This document shows, piece after piece, positions 44,465 through 53,727 of a DNA stretch of 64,000 bases. The position numbers and the translations under genes are program-made. The stretch covers positions 124,001 to 188,000 of the forward strand of contig NZ_JABWMJ010000001.1 of NCBI RefSeq assembly GCF_013366375.1. Reading direction: 5' to 3'. Source of the DNA: Rhizobacter koreensis (GTDB taxonomy: Bacteria > Pseudomonadota > Gammaproteobacteria > Burkholderiales > Burkholderiaceae_C). The first letter of the stretch is position 1. Each line of letters begins with the position of its first letter. Under the pieces are notes generated by a model, which worked only from the letters and a program-made list of their open reading frames with translations, had not been told where the DNA came from and made no database searches.

Positions 44465-47400
44465 ATGGCCGCGCATCCCGCCGAGATCACGTTCCGGGTT
44501 CCCGGACAGCCCGAGCCCGGCGCCACTGCCGCGAGCGCCGCCGCCACGCGCGGCGGCAGCGCCGACGCACCGCCGGCGACCGTCGTCGCCTCGGTGCGCG
44601 TCGGCACCGCGCGCGACGCCGGCGGCGTGGTGACGGTCACCGCGCGGCCCGACCGCGACGTCGTCGTGCTCGGCATCGCCAACGGGCCGACGCTGGTGCT
44701 GAACCCGCTCGACGCGCGCGACCTGCTGCGCGCCCAGCAGGGCGCGGCGACGCGCAGCGCGAGCGCCGGCAGCGGCGACGTCGCGGTGCCGGTGCAGCTG
44801 GGCTGGCCCGGCCTCGAGGCGGCGGCGACGCGCGGTGCGACGCGGGGCTGGATGGGCCAGGCCGCGCTCGGCCTGTTCCAGGTGGTCACCGGGCCGCTGC
44901 AGGGCACGGCGGTCGACCTGGTCTCGGCGGCGGTCACGAAGCGCGTCGACGGTGCGGTCGACGCCGGCGTCTACCAGCTGACGACGGACCTGCCCGGCAA
45001 GCTCAAGGGCAGCAGCGCGCGCCGCGACAAGGTGCCATCGGCCCCCGACGGCGGGCCGCTGCTGGTGCTGGTCCACGGCACCTTCGTCGACACCGCGAGC
45101 ACCTTCGGCAAGCTCTGGGTCCACCACGGCTCGGTGGTGCGCGACCTTTTCGCGCGCTACGCCGGCCGCGTCTACGCGCTCGACCACCCGACGATGGGCG
45201 AGAGCCCGATCGCCAACGCGCTGACGCTGGCGCGCGCGCTGCCGCCGGGTGCGCGCGTGCACCTGGTGACGCATTCGCGCGGCGGCCTCGTCGCCGAAGC
45301 GCTGGCGCGCGCCTGTGCCGGCATCGCCCCGACGGAGCTCGACGCGCTGTTCGCCGGCCCGGGCTTCGAGAAGCACCGCGACGAGCTGCGCGCGCTGGTC
45401 GACGAGGCGCAGGGCAAGGGGCTGCGCGTCGAGCGCATCGTGCGCGTCGCCTGCCCGGCGCGCGGCACGCTGCTCGCGTCGAAGCGGCTCGATGCCTACG
45501 TCTCCGTTCTCAAGTGGTGCCTCGAGCTCGCGAGCGTGCCCGTCGCGCCCGAGCTCGTCGACTTCCTGCACGAGGTGGCGCAGCGCCGCGCCAGGCCCGA
45601 CGAGCTGCCGGGGCTCGAGGCCATGATGCCCGGGAGCCCGGTGCTCGAGTGGCTGAACGGCGCGCCGCCGCAGCCGATCGCGGGCGATCTGCGCGTGGTC
45701 GCCGGCGACCTCGAGGGCGACTCCGTCGGCTCGTGGGTGAAGACGCTGCTCGCCGACGCGTTCTACTGGACCGACAACGACCTCGTGGTGCAGACGCGCT
45801 CGATGTACGGCGGCGCGCCGCGCGCCGGCAGCGCCGGTGCCGCCGAGTCGTCGGGCGCGACCTTCCTGCTCGACCGTGGCGGCAAGGTCACCCACTTCAA
45901 CTACTTCGCCAACGAGCGCACCGTGCGCGCGCTCGCAGCGGCGCTCGCCGACGACCTGCCCGACGACTTCCGCGCGATCGGGCCGCTCTCGTGGGCCGGG
46001 CGCGATGCGAGCGGCACGCGGGCGGCACGCGCGGTGGCGCGCTCGCGCGGCGCGAGCCCGGAGCGCGCTGCCGAGCGCCCGGCCGTGTTCGTGCTGCCCG
46101 GCATCCTGGGCTCCAACCTCAAGGTCGACGGGCACCGGCTCTGGCTCGGCGCGCGCTTCGTCAACGGCCTCGAGCGGCTGGCGTGGGACCCGGCCACCGC
46201 CGCGTCGGTCGAGCCGGACGGGCCGATCGACGGCGTTTACGGCGACCTGATCGAGCGCCTTGCCGACAGCCACGAGGTGATCCCGTTCGCGTTCGACTGG
46301 CGCCGTCCGATCGAGGACGAGGCGCGCCGCCTCGCCGACGCGATCGAGGCCGCGCTGACGGCTCGCCACGAATCGCAACAGCCGGTGCGTCTCGTCGCCC
46401 ATTCGATGGGCGGCCTGGTCGCGCGCGCGGTGCAGCTCGAGCGCCCCGCGACCTGGCAACGCCTGCTCGCGCGGCCCGGCGCCCGCGTGCTCATGCTCGG
46501 CACGCCGAACGCCGGGTCGTGGTCGCCGATGCAGACGCTTTCGGGTGACGACACCTTCGGCAACGCGCTGGTCGCGTTCGGGTCGATCTTCGACGATGCC
46601 GGCGCACGCGAGCTGATGGCGGCGATGCCTGGCTTCATCCAGTTGCAGGCCGACCTGCTCGACCCGACGCTGCAGCTCGACCGCGCCGCCACCTGGCAGC
46701 AGCTCGCGGACGACGACGTCGCGCGGCTGGTGGAGCGCAGCCTCTGGCATGACGAGGGCCCGCAGCGCACGATCTACCGCTGGGGCGCGCCGCCGCAAGG
46801 CGTGCTCGACCAGGCGGTGGCGCTGCGGCGCCGCCTCGACGGCCAGGCGCTCGCGCTCGGCGCCGACGCCGAGAAGCTTCTGCTCGTGGTCGGGCAGGCG
46901 CCGTTCACGCCGGCCGGCATCAGCCTCGGCATCGACGGCCTCGAGTACCTGGGCGCCGCCGACATCGGCGACGGCCGCGTCACCCACGCGAGCGCGTGCC
47001 TGCCGGGCGTTCGCACCTGGCGCGTCGCCGCGACGCACGGCGACCTGCCGAGCGCGGCCGACGCGTTCGCGGCGTACGTCGAGCTGCTGCAGACCGGCAC
47101 GACCAGCGCGCTCGAGCCGTTCGATCGCCGCGGCCTCGCGCGCGGCGTGCCGCCGCCGGCGCTGCGTGGAAGCGGACCTGCGGGCAGCCCGGGCGCGCCG
47201 TCGGGCGCCGCAACGCCGCCCGGCGCGGCTCCGGGCGCGGCCGGCTGGATCCGCAGCCGCCCTTCGCGCAGCGTGCAGCCGTCGGCGCCACCCTCGCGTC
47301 ACGCGGACGTGTTCGCGATCTGGCAGGCGGCGACACGCACCCCGGCGCTGCAGGTCGCGGTGCTCAACGCCGACCTCAAGTTCATCCGCCAGCCGCTGCT

Positions 47401-50068
47401 GCTCGGGCACTACCGCGCGATGAAGCTCACCGGCACCGAGGCGGTGGTCGACCGGCTCGTCGCCCGCACCATGAGCCGCTCGCTCGCGACGGGCCTCTAT
47501 CCCGACGCGCCCGGCGAGTACCAGGTCTTCGGCAACCGCCGCGAGGACCCGGCCAACGTGTTCGACATGGCTCGGCCCGAGGCCGCCGTGGTGGTCGGCC
47601 TCGGCGAGGAAGGCAAGCTGCGCGCGGCCGACCTCACGTTCACGGTGCGCCAGGCGGTGCTCGCCTACGCACAGCGCGTAGCCGAGCTGAGCGGCGGCGG
47701 CGCAACCGACTTCGAGATGGCGGCGACGCTGATCGGCAGCGGCGGCACCGGCATCAGCCCCGGCAGCGCGGCCCAGCTCGTCGTGCAGGGCGGCATCGAC
47801 GCCAACGAACGCCTGCGCGAGGTCGGCTGGCCGACGCTGCGCCAGCTCACGCTGGTCGAGCTGTACCTCGAGCGCGCCACCGACGCCTGGCGCGCGGTGC
47901 AGCTGCAGGAGGTCGCGACACCGAACCGGCTGAAGCTCGCCGGGCCGATCGTCTCGGGCACCGGCGCGCTGCTGCGCTCGCTCGACTCGAACTATCGCGG
48001 CACTGCGTACGACCTGATCAGCGCGCGCACCGTCAGCACCTCGCCCGGAGAGCGCTGCATCGCGTTCACCCTCGACACCCGGCGCGCGCGCGCCGAGGTG
48101 CGCGCACAGCACGCGCAGGGCTCGCTGCTGAAGGAGCTGGTGCTGAAGGCGTCCAACGACGCCAATCGCGACCCGCTGATCGGCCGCACCCTGTTCAACC
48201 TGCTGGTTCCGGTCGAGATGGAGGTCTTTCTCGGGGGCACCACCGAGATGGTGATCGAGCTCGACGAGGGCACCGCCGGAATCCCCTGGGAGCTGCTCGA
48301 CACCAACCCCGATCCGCAGGCCGCCGACAAGCGCCCGTGGGCGATCCGCAGCAAGCTGATCCGGCGCCTGCGCGTCGAGAACTTTCGCGCCCAGGTGCAC
48401 GACGCGAGCGCCGACGACAGCGTGCTCGTGATCGGCGAGCCCAAGTGCAGCTATCCGCCGCTGCCGGGCGCGCGCAGCGAGGCGCAGGCGGTCGGCCGGC
48501 GCCTCGCCGCGCGCGACGTCGGCGTCGCACCCGACAAGCTGCGCCTGCTGGTCGACAACGACGACGCGCAGACGATCATCAACGCGCTCTTCGAGCGCCC
48601 GTACCGGGTGATCCACATCGCCGGCCACGGTGCGCCGCACCGCAGCGGCGGCGTCGTCCTGTCGGGCGCCGACACCTACCTGGGCGCCAACGAGGTGCGC
48701 GCGATGCGGGTGACGCCGGAGCTGGTGTTCCTCAACTGCTGCCATCTCGCCGGCCGCGACAGCGCGGGGGTGCTGCAGCCCTACGACCGCGCCGAGTTCG
48801 CTGCGAACATCGCCGACGAGCTGATCCGCGGCGGCGTGCGCTGCGTCGTCGCCGCCGGCTGGGCGGTCGAGGACGGCCCCGCCGAGGAGTTCGCGACCGC
48901 GTTCTACGGCGCGCTGCTCGGCGGCGCCCGCTTCATCGACGCGGTGGCGCGCGCGCGCCAGGCCGCATGGGCGGCCAACCCGCAGGGCAACACCTGGGCC
49001 GCGTACCAGTGCTATGGCGACCCCGACTGGCACTGGCGGCGCCAGGTTGGCGACGCGCAGGCGCAAACGGCATCGCTCACCGACCGTTTTGCGGGCATCG
49101 CGGCACCGTCACTGCTCGAGCTGGCGCTCGACAACATCGCCACCACCTGTCGCAGCGCCGGCGCGGACGGCGGCGACGCGCTCGCGGGCCCGCGCGAGGA
49201 CGTGCGCTACCTCGAATCGCGGTTCGGCGCGCGCTGGGGCGACGAGGGTGCGGTCGCCGAGGCGTTCGGCAATGCCTACGAGGCCGTCAACGACGTCGAG
49301 GCGGCGATCGGCTGGCGGCGGCGCGCGCTCACCGCGGCCGACGGCGGCGCGTCGTTCAAGGCAGCCGAGCAGCTCGGCAACCACCTGGTGCGGCACGGCG
49401 CCAAGCTCGCCGACCGCGCCGCCGCCCGGGTGGCCATCGACGAAGGACTCGAGCTGCTCGAGAAGTTGGTGCAGCTCCGACCGACGTTCGAGCGCGCCTC
49501 GCTGCTCGGCTCGGCGTACAAGCGCCTGACCATGCTCGAGTGGCAGGCGCGGCGGCGCGACGCCGCCGCCGCCGCGCTCGCGAAAGCGGTCGAGCACTAC
49601 GAGCGCGGCGCCGCGCTGGCACGCGACGAAGCCGCGCCGAACCTGTTCTATCCGCTCAAGAACGGCATCAGCTGCCAGTTGCGCGCGGCGTTCCTGCAGC
49701 GCCGCCTCGACCCCACCGCGGCCGCGGTCGCAGGCCCGCGGGTCGATGCGGCACGTGCCCGGGCGGTCGGCGAGTCGCTCAAGCAGGCGGCGGCGAGCGC
49801 GCCCGACTTCTGGTCGGTGGTCGGCCAGACCGAGCTCGTGGTGCTGAACGCGATGGACGCCGGCAACCTGGCCGGCGTGCTGCCGGCGGTAAGCGAGCGC
49901 TTTCGCGAGCTGAAGGCGCGCGTTGCCGAACCCGTGAAATGGGACTCGGTCTACTCGGAGGCGCAGTTCACCTTGAAGCCCTACCGCCTGCTGCACCGCG
50001 CCGGAACGCCCGAGCGGCGCGCCGCACACGCGTTGCTCGCGCTGCTGAGGGAGCTGGCGAGCGCGTGA
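44465..50068 (+). CDS. Giant protein: two alpha/beta-hydrolase domains, CHAT peptidase and TPR-like tail
   Basis: 1,867 residues, no signal peptide. Hydrolase 1: LLVLVHGTFVDTAS near residue 203 and THSRGGLVAEAL (Ser271). Hydrolase 2, LCAT/lipase-like: FVLPGILGSNLKVDG near 540, then HSMGGLVARAV (Ser647) and MLGTPNAGSW. A region rich in VGLGEEGK-type segments occupies about 940-1300. The CHAT domain has IPWELLDTNP, VIHIAGHGAPH (His1388) and VFLNCCHLAG (Cys1426). The tail (about 1540-1867) is helical with GSAYKRLTMLEWQARRRDA and NLFYPLKNGISC, like TPR/TRAFs-binding domains. ATG 44465 was preferred over a GTG at 44429. Confidence 0.85.
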   Translation: MAAHPAEITFRVPGQPEPGATAASAAATRGGSADAPPATVVASVRVGTARDAGGVVTVTARPDRDVVVLGIANGPTLVLNPLDARDLLRAQQGAATRSASAGSGDVAVPVQLGWPGLEAAATRGATRGWMGQAALGLFQVVTGPLQGTAVDLVSAAVTKRVDGAVDAGVYQLTTDLPGKLKGSSARRDKVPSAPDGGPLLVLVHGTFVDTASTFGKLWVHHGSVVRDLFARYAGRVYALDHPTMGESPIANALTLARALPPGARVHLVTHSRGGLVAEALARACAGIAPTELDALFAGPGFEKHRDELRALVDEAQGKGLRVERIVRVACPARGTLLASKRLDAYVSVLKWCLELASVPVAPELVDFLHEVAQRRARPDELPGLEAMMPGSPVLEWLNGAPPQPIAGDLRVVAGDLEGDSVGSWVKTLLADAFYWTDNDLVVQTRSMYGGAPRAGSAGAAESSGATFLLDRGGKVTHFNYFANERTVRALAAALADDLPDDFRAIGPLSWAGRDASGTRAARAVARSRGASPERAAERPAVFVLPGILGSNLKVDGHRLWLGARFVNGLERLAWDPATAASVEPDGPIDGVYGDLIERLADSHEVIPFAFDWRRPIEDEARRLADAIEAALTARHESQQPVRLVAHSMGGLVARAVQLERPATWQRLLARPGARVLMLGTPNAGSWSPMQTLSGDDTFGNALVAFGSIFDDAGARELMAAMPGFIQLQADLLDPTLQLDRAATWQQLADDDVARLVERSLWHDEGPQRTIYRWGAPPQGVLDQAVALRRRLDGQALALGADAEKLLLVVGQAPFTPAGISLGIDGLEYLGAADIGDGRVTHASACLPGVRTWRVAATHGDLPSAADAFAAYVELLQTGTTSALEPFDRRGLARGVPPPALRGSGPAGSPGAPSGAATPPGAAPGAAGWIRSRPSRSVQPSAPPSRHADVFAIWQAATRTPALQVAVLNADLKFIRQPLLLGHYRAMKLTGTEAVVDRLVARTMSRSLATGLYPDAPGEYQVFGNRREDPANVFDMARPEAAVVVGLGEEGKLRAADLTFTVRQAVLAYAQRVAELSGGGATDFEMAATLIGSGGTGISPGSAAQLVVQGGIDANERLREVGWPTLRQLTLVELYLERATDAWRAVQLQEVATPNRLKLAGPIVSGTGALLRSLDSNYRGTAYDLISARTVSTSPGERCIAFTLDTRRARAEVRAQHAQGSLLKELVLKASNDANRDPLIGRTLFNLLVPVEMEVFLGGTTEMVIELDEGTAGIPWELLDTNPDPQAADKRPWAIRSKLIRRLRVENFRAQVHDASADDSVLVIGEPKCSYPPLPGARSEAQAVGRRLAARDVGVAPDKLRLLVDNDDAQTIINALFERPYRVIHIAGHGAPHRSGGVVLSGADTYLGANEVRAMRVTPELVFLNCCHLAGRDSAGVLQPYDRAEFAANIADELIRGGVRCVVAAGWAVEDGPAEEFATAFYGALLGGARFIDAVARARQAAWAANPQGNTWAAYQCYGDPDWHWRRQVGDAQAQTASLTDRFAGIAAPSLLELALDNIATTCRSAGADGGDALAGPREDVRYLESRFGARWGDEGAVAEAFGNAYEAVNDVEAAIGWRRRALTAADGGASFKAAEQLGNHLVRHGAKLADRAAARVAIDEGLELLEKLVQLRPTFERASLLGSAYKRLTMLEWQARRRDAAAAALAKAVEHYERGAALARDEAAPNLFYPLKNGISCQLRAAFLQRRLDPTAAAVAGPRVDAARARAVGESLKQAAASAPDFWSVVGQTELVVLNAMDAGNLAGVLPAVSERFRELKARVAEPVKWDSVYSEAQFTLKPYRLLHRAGTPERRAAHALLALLRELASA

Positions 50069-50074
50069 GGCGGC

Positions 50075-50881
50075 TCAGCGGCCGCCGCTGACGTCGAGGA
50101 AGGCCGCGGTGGTGTAGCTCGCCGCGTCCGAGAGCAGCCAGACGATCGCCTCGGCGACCTCGTCGGCGCTGCCGGTGCGCTGCATCGGGATCATCGGCAC
50201 CATCTGGCGCGGCCGGTCCGGAACGCCGCCCGACGCATGAATGTCGGTCTCGATGATCCCCGGGCGGACCGCGTTGACGCGGATGCCTTCGGCGGCGACT
50301 TCCTTGGCCAGGCCGATCGTGAACGTCTCGATCGCGCCCTTGGCGGCCGCGTAGTCGACGTACTGCCCGGAACCGCCGAGGTGGGCGGCCGCCGACGACA
50401 GGTTGACGATCGCCCCGCCGCGCGCCCCGCCGGCCGCGCGCCAGCGCTGCTCGGCGTCGCGCGTCGACATGCGGCGCACCGCCTCGCGTGCGCAGACGAA
50501 GCTGCCGACCACGTTGATCGCGAACATGCGCTCGATGCGGGCGACGTCCATCGCATCGACGCGGCACGGCTGGTCGATCACGCCGGCGTTGTTGACCAGG
50601 CCGACGAGCGGCGGCAGCTCGCGGTCGATCGCCTCGAAGAGCCGCATCACGTCGGCTTCGCGAGCGACGTCGCCCTGCAGCGCGAGCGCCACGCCGCCGG
50701 CGGCGCGGATCTCGTCGACGATGCGATCGGCGGCGGCGCGATCGCTCGCGTAGTTCACCGCGACCGCGTGACCGCGCCGCCCCAGCAGGAGGCAGGTCGC
50801 GGCACCGATGCCGCGCGAGCCGCCGGTGACGAGCACCGTGCCGGGGGGCTGCACGCCCGCGGCAGCCGTGGCGTCATTCAT
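50075..50881 (-). CDS. SDR-family NAD(P) oxidoreductase
   Basis: 268 residues. Cofactor motif VLVTGGSRGIGAATCLL; Asp in LQGDVAREAD; LVNNAGVIDQP; catalytic Ser in IVNLSSAAAHLGG; Tyr-x-x-x-Lys in YVDYAAAKGAIE. NAVRPGIIETDIHASGG and FLDVSGGR end a typical FabG-like classical SDR. The substrate is unknown. The start (ATG 50881) overlaps the end of the FHA gene by eight bases, so translation is likely coupled. It ends six bases from the stop of the giant CHAT gene. Confidence 0.85.
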   Translation of the reverse strand: MNDATAAAGVQPPGTVLVTGGSRGIGAATCLLLGRRGHAVAVNYASDRAAADRIVDEIRAAGGVALALQGDVAREADVMRLFEAIDRELPPLVGLVNNAGVIDQPCRVDAMDVARIERMFAINVVGSFVCAREAVRRMSTRDAEQRWRAAGGARGGAIVNLSSAAAHLGGSGQYVDYAAAKGAIETFTIGLAKEVAAEGIRVNAVRPGIIETDIHASGGVPDRPRQMVPMIPMQRTGSADEVAEAIVWLLSDAASYTTAAFLDVSGGR

Positions 50882-51995
50882 CGTCGTTCGCCGGCTCGGG
50901 ATCGCCGGCGCCGACGGGCTCGGCGGCACGCCGCTCGAGGTCGCCCTGCAGCGGCCTCATGCCGTCGATGAAGGCATCGACCGAATGCGCGGGCGCGACG
51001 CGGAACGAAGGCGGGAACAGATGGTTCATGTAGAGCTCGTCGCCGGCGCGATCGGTGCGCTGCAGATTCGACCAGATCGCCAGGCCGATCCCGACCAGCG
51101 CGCCGGTGATGGCGACGCCGCGCATGACGCGGGCGCGCGCCGGCTCGATCGCCAGCAGGTGGAAGTAGACCGCGGTCGCACCGATCAGATAGACCAGGAC
51201 GAAATCGTAGTTGCTGACCGCCGGCCACGAGAAGGCGAACGCGACCAGCGGCGGCAGCACGCTGGCCACCATGAACGCGAGACTCGCGATCAGGAACACC
51301 CGCACGTGCCAGCCGAGATGGCTCTGCCGCGTGATGGTCTTGGAAAGCAGCGCCCAAGCGGCGCACCAGATCGCCGCGCCGCCGAGGCTGGTGATCAGCG
51401 TGTTGCCGAGCGCGCGTTCGAAGCCGACCGGGTCGCTCGCGAGCCAGGTGCCGAAGCCGACGCCGCCGAGCAGCAGCAGGGCGAGCAGCACCGAGGTGAG
51501 GCGGCGCGGCTCGCGCGCGGCCACCAGCGAAATCAGCTGCTCGGGCGCGAGTGCGGTGCCCGGCAGACGCAGGCGCAGGTGGGTGCGGCCGACCGTGAGC
51601 TCGACGTCCGCCGTGGGGGCCGCGAGCTCGGCGCGTTCGCCGCCCCGCACCCGGCGATCGCCGACCACGACCCCGTTGCGCGTTTCGCCGGCGTCGACGA
51701 CCAGCGTGCCGCGGCGCGCGTCGAGCGCGACGTGGTGCGCGGCGACGTGCGGGTCGGTGAGGACGACGTCGTTGTCGAGTGCGCGCCCGATGGCGAGCGG
51801 CCAGCGCGTGACGTGCCAGGCTTGGCGCACCTGGCCGTCGCGGTCGAGCGCCTCGACGAGGGCGGGGAGGGTGGGCGTCGCCGCGTGCGCCGGCGTGGCC
51901 GGGTCGAGCGCCGGCGCGCCGGCGTCGCCCGGAACGCTCGCGGTGCCGAGGTCGATCGGCGCCTCCGGCGACGCGGAGCGGTTCAGCGGTTCCAT
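50874..51995 (-). CDS. FHA-domain protein with five membrane spans
   Basis: 373 residues. An N-terminal FHA domain (about 75-165) has LAIGRALDNDVVLTDPHVAA, then HHVAL and ETRNGVVVGDRRV, the GR/SxxH/NG pattern that binds phosphothreonine peptides. Five membrane spans follow: SVLLALLLLGGVGFGTWL, NTLITSLGGAAIWCAAWALL, FLIASLAFMVASVLPPLVAF, FVLVYLIGATAVYFHLLAI and GVAITGALVGIGLAIW. The C-terminus is soluble and acidic. The ATG overlaps the trypsin gene's 3' end by 13 bases. It may bring a phosphorylated partner to the membrane beside the protease. Confidence 0.82.
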   Translation of the reverse strand: MEPLNRSASPEAPIDLGTASVPGDAGAPALDPATPAHAATPTLPALVEALDRDGQVRQAWHVTRWPLAIGRALDNDVVLTDPHVAAHHVALDARRGTLVVDAGETRNGVVVGDRRVRGGERAELAAPTADVELTVGRTHLRLRLPGTALAPEQLISLVAAREPRRLTSVLLALLLLGGVGFGTWLASDPVGFERALGNTLITSLGGAAIWCAAWALLSKTITRQSHLGWHVRVFLIASLAFMVASVLPPLVAFAFSWPAVSNYDFVLVYLIGATAVYFHLLAIEPARARVMRGVAITGALVGIGLAIWSNLQRTDRAGDELYMNHLFPPSFRVAPAHSVDAFIDGMRPLQGDLERRAAEPVGAGDPEPANDDE

Positions 51996-53482
51996 CGATA
52001 CGCCCCGATGTAGTGGCGTGCCAGACGCTGCGCGTTCTCGAAGGTCACGCCCTGCGCGTCGAAGCGGCCGAGCACCGCCGACTGCGGCTGGTCGAGCGTC
52101 GCGACCAGCACCGCGACGTCGAACAGCTGCGGCAGCTTCTTGTAGGCGCGCAGGCACACCACGGCGCGCAGCGTCAGCCCTTCACGGTCGACGTAGTCCT
52201 CGTGACACGTCGGCTTGGTCTGGTGCTGGGTCACGCCCGGACGCACGAACAGCTCGTTGCGAAAGCTCGCCGAGTAGCGGGCGGTGAAGCGCAGGGTGCC
52301 CAGCCGCGAGCCGTCGTAGGTCTCGTGGCGCAGCTCGATCACGCCGGTGGTCAGCTCGCCCGCGAAGATGCGCGACTCCATCGCGCAGTCGGAGCGCTCG
52401 AAATCGAGGCCGCCGGTCTTCGAGACCTCGCTGGTGCCCCAGCAGCGCATGAAGACGTCGGGGGGCACCGGCACCTGCAGGCGCGGATGGGTCGCGCTCT
52501 TCCAGCCCTGGCGAATGAAGCGCTCGGTGAGCGCGTCCTGATGCGCGCGCAGCTGCGCCGCGACGACCGGGTAAGCCGGCGTCGCGATCGGCGGGACGTT
52601 GCGGCCGCGCGCGAGCAGCTGGCTCGCGAACGTCGCGGGCACCAGGAAGCTGACCTGCTCGCCGTCGCCGCGGCGCGCGACGTTGATGCCGACGACGCGG
52701 CCTTCCTCGTCGAGCGCCGGGCCGCCGCTCATGCCGGCGCTGAGAGCGCCGCCGAAGAAGATCTGCGGGTAGAAGCTCCGCCGCACCATGCCGTTGTAGG
52801 TGCCTTGCGTGAACGCGAAGCCGACGTCCAGCGGGTTGCCGAGCGAGTAGATGCGCTCGCCCTGCGCCAGCGCCTCGGCCTCGGGCCGGAACTCGAGCGA
52901 TTCGAAACTGCGCGGCTGCGGGTCGGCCGCCTTCAGCAACGCCAGGTCGTGCAGCACGTCGATCTGCAGGATCTGCACCGGCGCCTCGCGGCCGTCGGCG
53001 GTCACGTAGACGAGGTCGTGGCGCTCGGGCTTGAGGGCGGCGTCGGCGACGACGTGGAAGTTGGAAACGATGTGACCTTCGGGAGTCACGAAGAAGCCCG
53101 AACCGACCGAGGTCTGGCTCGCCCGGCCCTTGAGCAGGGTGCGGATCTGCACCAGGCGCGAGCGCGACTGCTCGTAGATCTTGCGCGCCGACAGCGAGAG
53201 CTGCGGCGGCGTTCCCGGGACCTGCGGCGTCGGGACGACGGCGCCAGGAACCTGCGGCGGCGGCGCGCCCGCACCGGCGCCCGGCGGCGCGACACGCGGG
53301 CCGAGCGGTGCCGGCGTGAGCGGCGAAGGAGCGACGAGCGGTGGTGCCGCGGCGTCGGGGAGGGGCAAGGCACCCACCGCGCCGGCGCGGTCACCGGCCG
53401 GCGGATTGGGCGCTGCCAGGGCGGCGCTCAGAGCGAACGCGAGCGCGGCGAATCCGGCGCTTCGCCAGCAACGCAATTTCAT
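51983..53482 (-). CDS. Exported trypsin-like serine protease
   Basis: 499 residues. A signal peptide (FAALAFALSAALA) and a Pro-rich linker (residues 25-95) precede a chymotrypsin-fold protease resembling DegP's catalytic domain: His143 in SNFHVVADA, Asp179 in DVLHDLALLKA and Ser252 in AGMSGGPALDE. There is no PDZ domain. The C-terminal 200 residues (MRCWGTSEVSKTGG to GAYRWNR) are unlike HtrA and unassigned, with several Cys. It is first in the overlapping trio protease-FHA-SDR. Confidence 0.88.
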   Translation of the reverse strand: MKLRCWRSAGFAALAFALSAALAAPNPPAGDRAGAVGALPLPDAAAPPLVAPSPLTPAPLGPRVAPPGAGAGAPPPQVPGAVVPTPQVPGTPPQLSLSARKIYEQSRSRLVQIRTLLKGRASQTSVGSGFFVTPEGHIVSNFHVVADAALKPERHDLVYVTADGREAPVQILQIDVLHDLALLKAADPQPRSFESLEFRPEAEALAQGERIYSLGNPLDVGFAFTQGTYNGMVRRSFYPQIFFGGALSAGMSGGPALDEEGRVVGINVARRGDGEQVSFLVPATFASQLLARGRNVPPIATPAYPVVAAQLRAHQDALTERFIRQGWKSATHPRLQVPVPPDVFMRCWGTSEVSKTGGLDFERSDCAMESRIFAGELTTGVIELRHETYDGSRLGTLRFTARYSASFRNELFVRPGVTQHQTKPTCHEDYVDREGLTLRAVVCLRAYKKLPQLFDVAVLVATLDQPQSAVLGRFDAQGVTFENAQRLARHYIGAYRWNR

Positions 53483-53727
53483 CGCGAGGGATTCTACGGG
53501 TCGCCTCCGGGACGACCCGTATGCGGGGGCTCGGCCTCGGACCCGGTGGCGGGTCGCGCCCGCGGCGTGCGGATCGGGGTTTGCCCGGACCCTCGCCGCC
53601 CGGGACGCCCGGCCCTGCATGGAAGAATCGGCGCGCCACGCGCGGCGCACCGTTGCCGCTCGGCGCGGTTCGCTCCGGCGGCCGCCGGCGCCGAAGCCCG
53701 CCCTGCGCGAACCCACGGAGATCCCTC

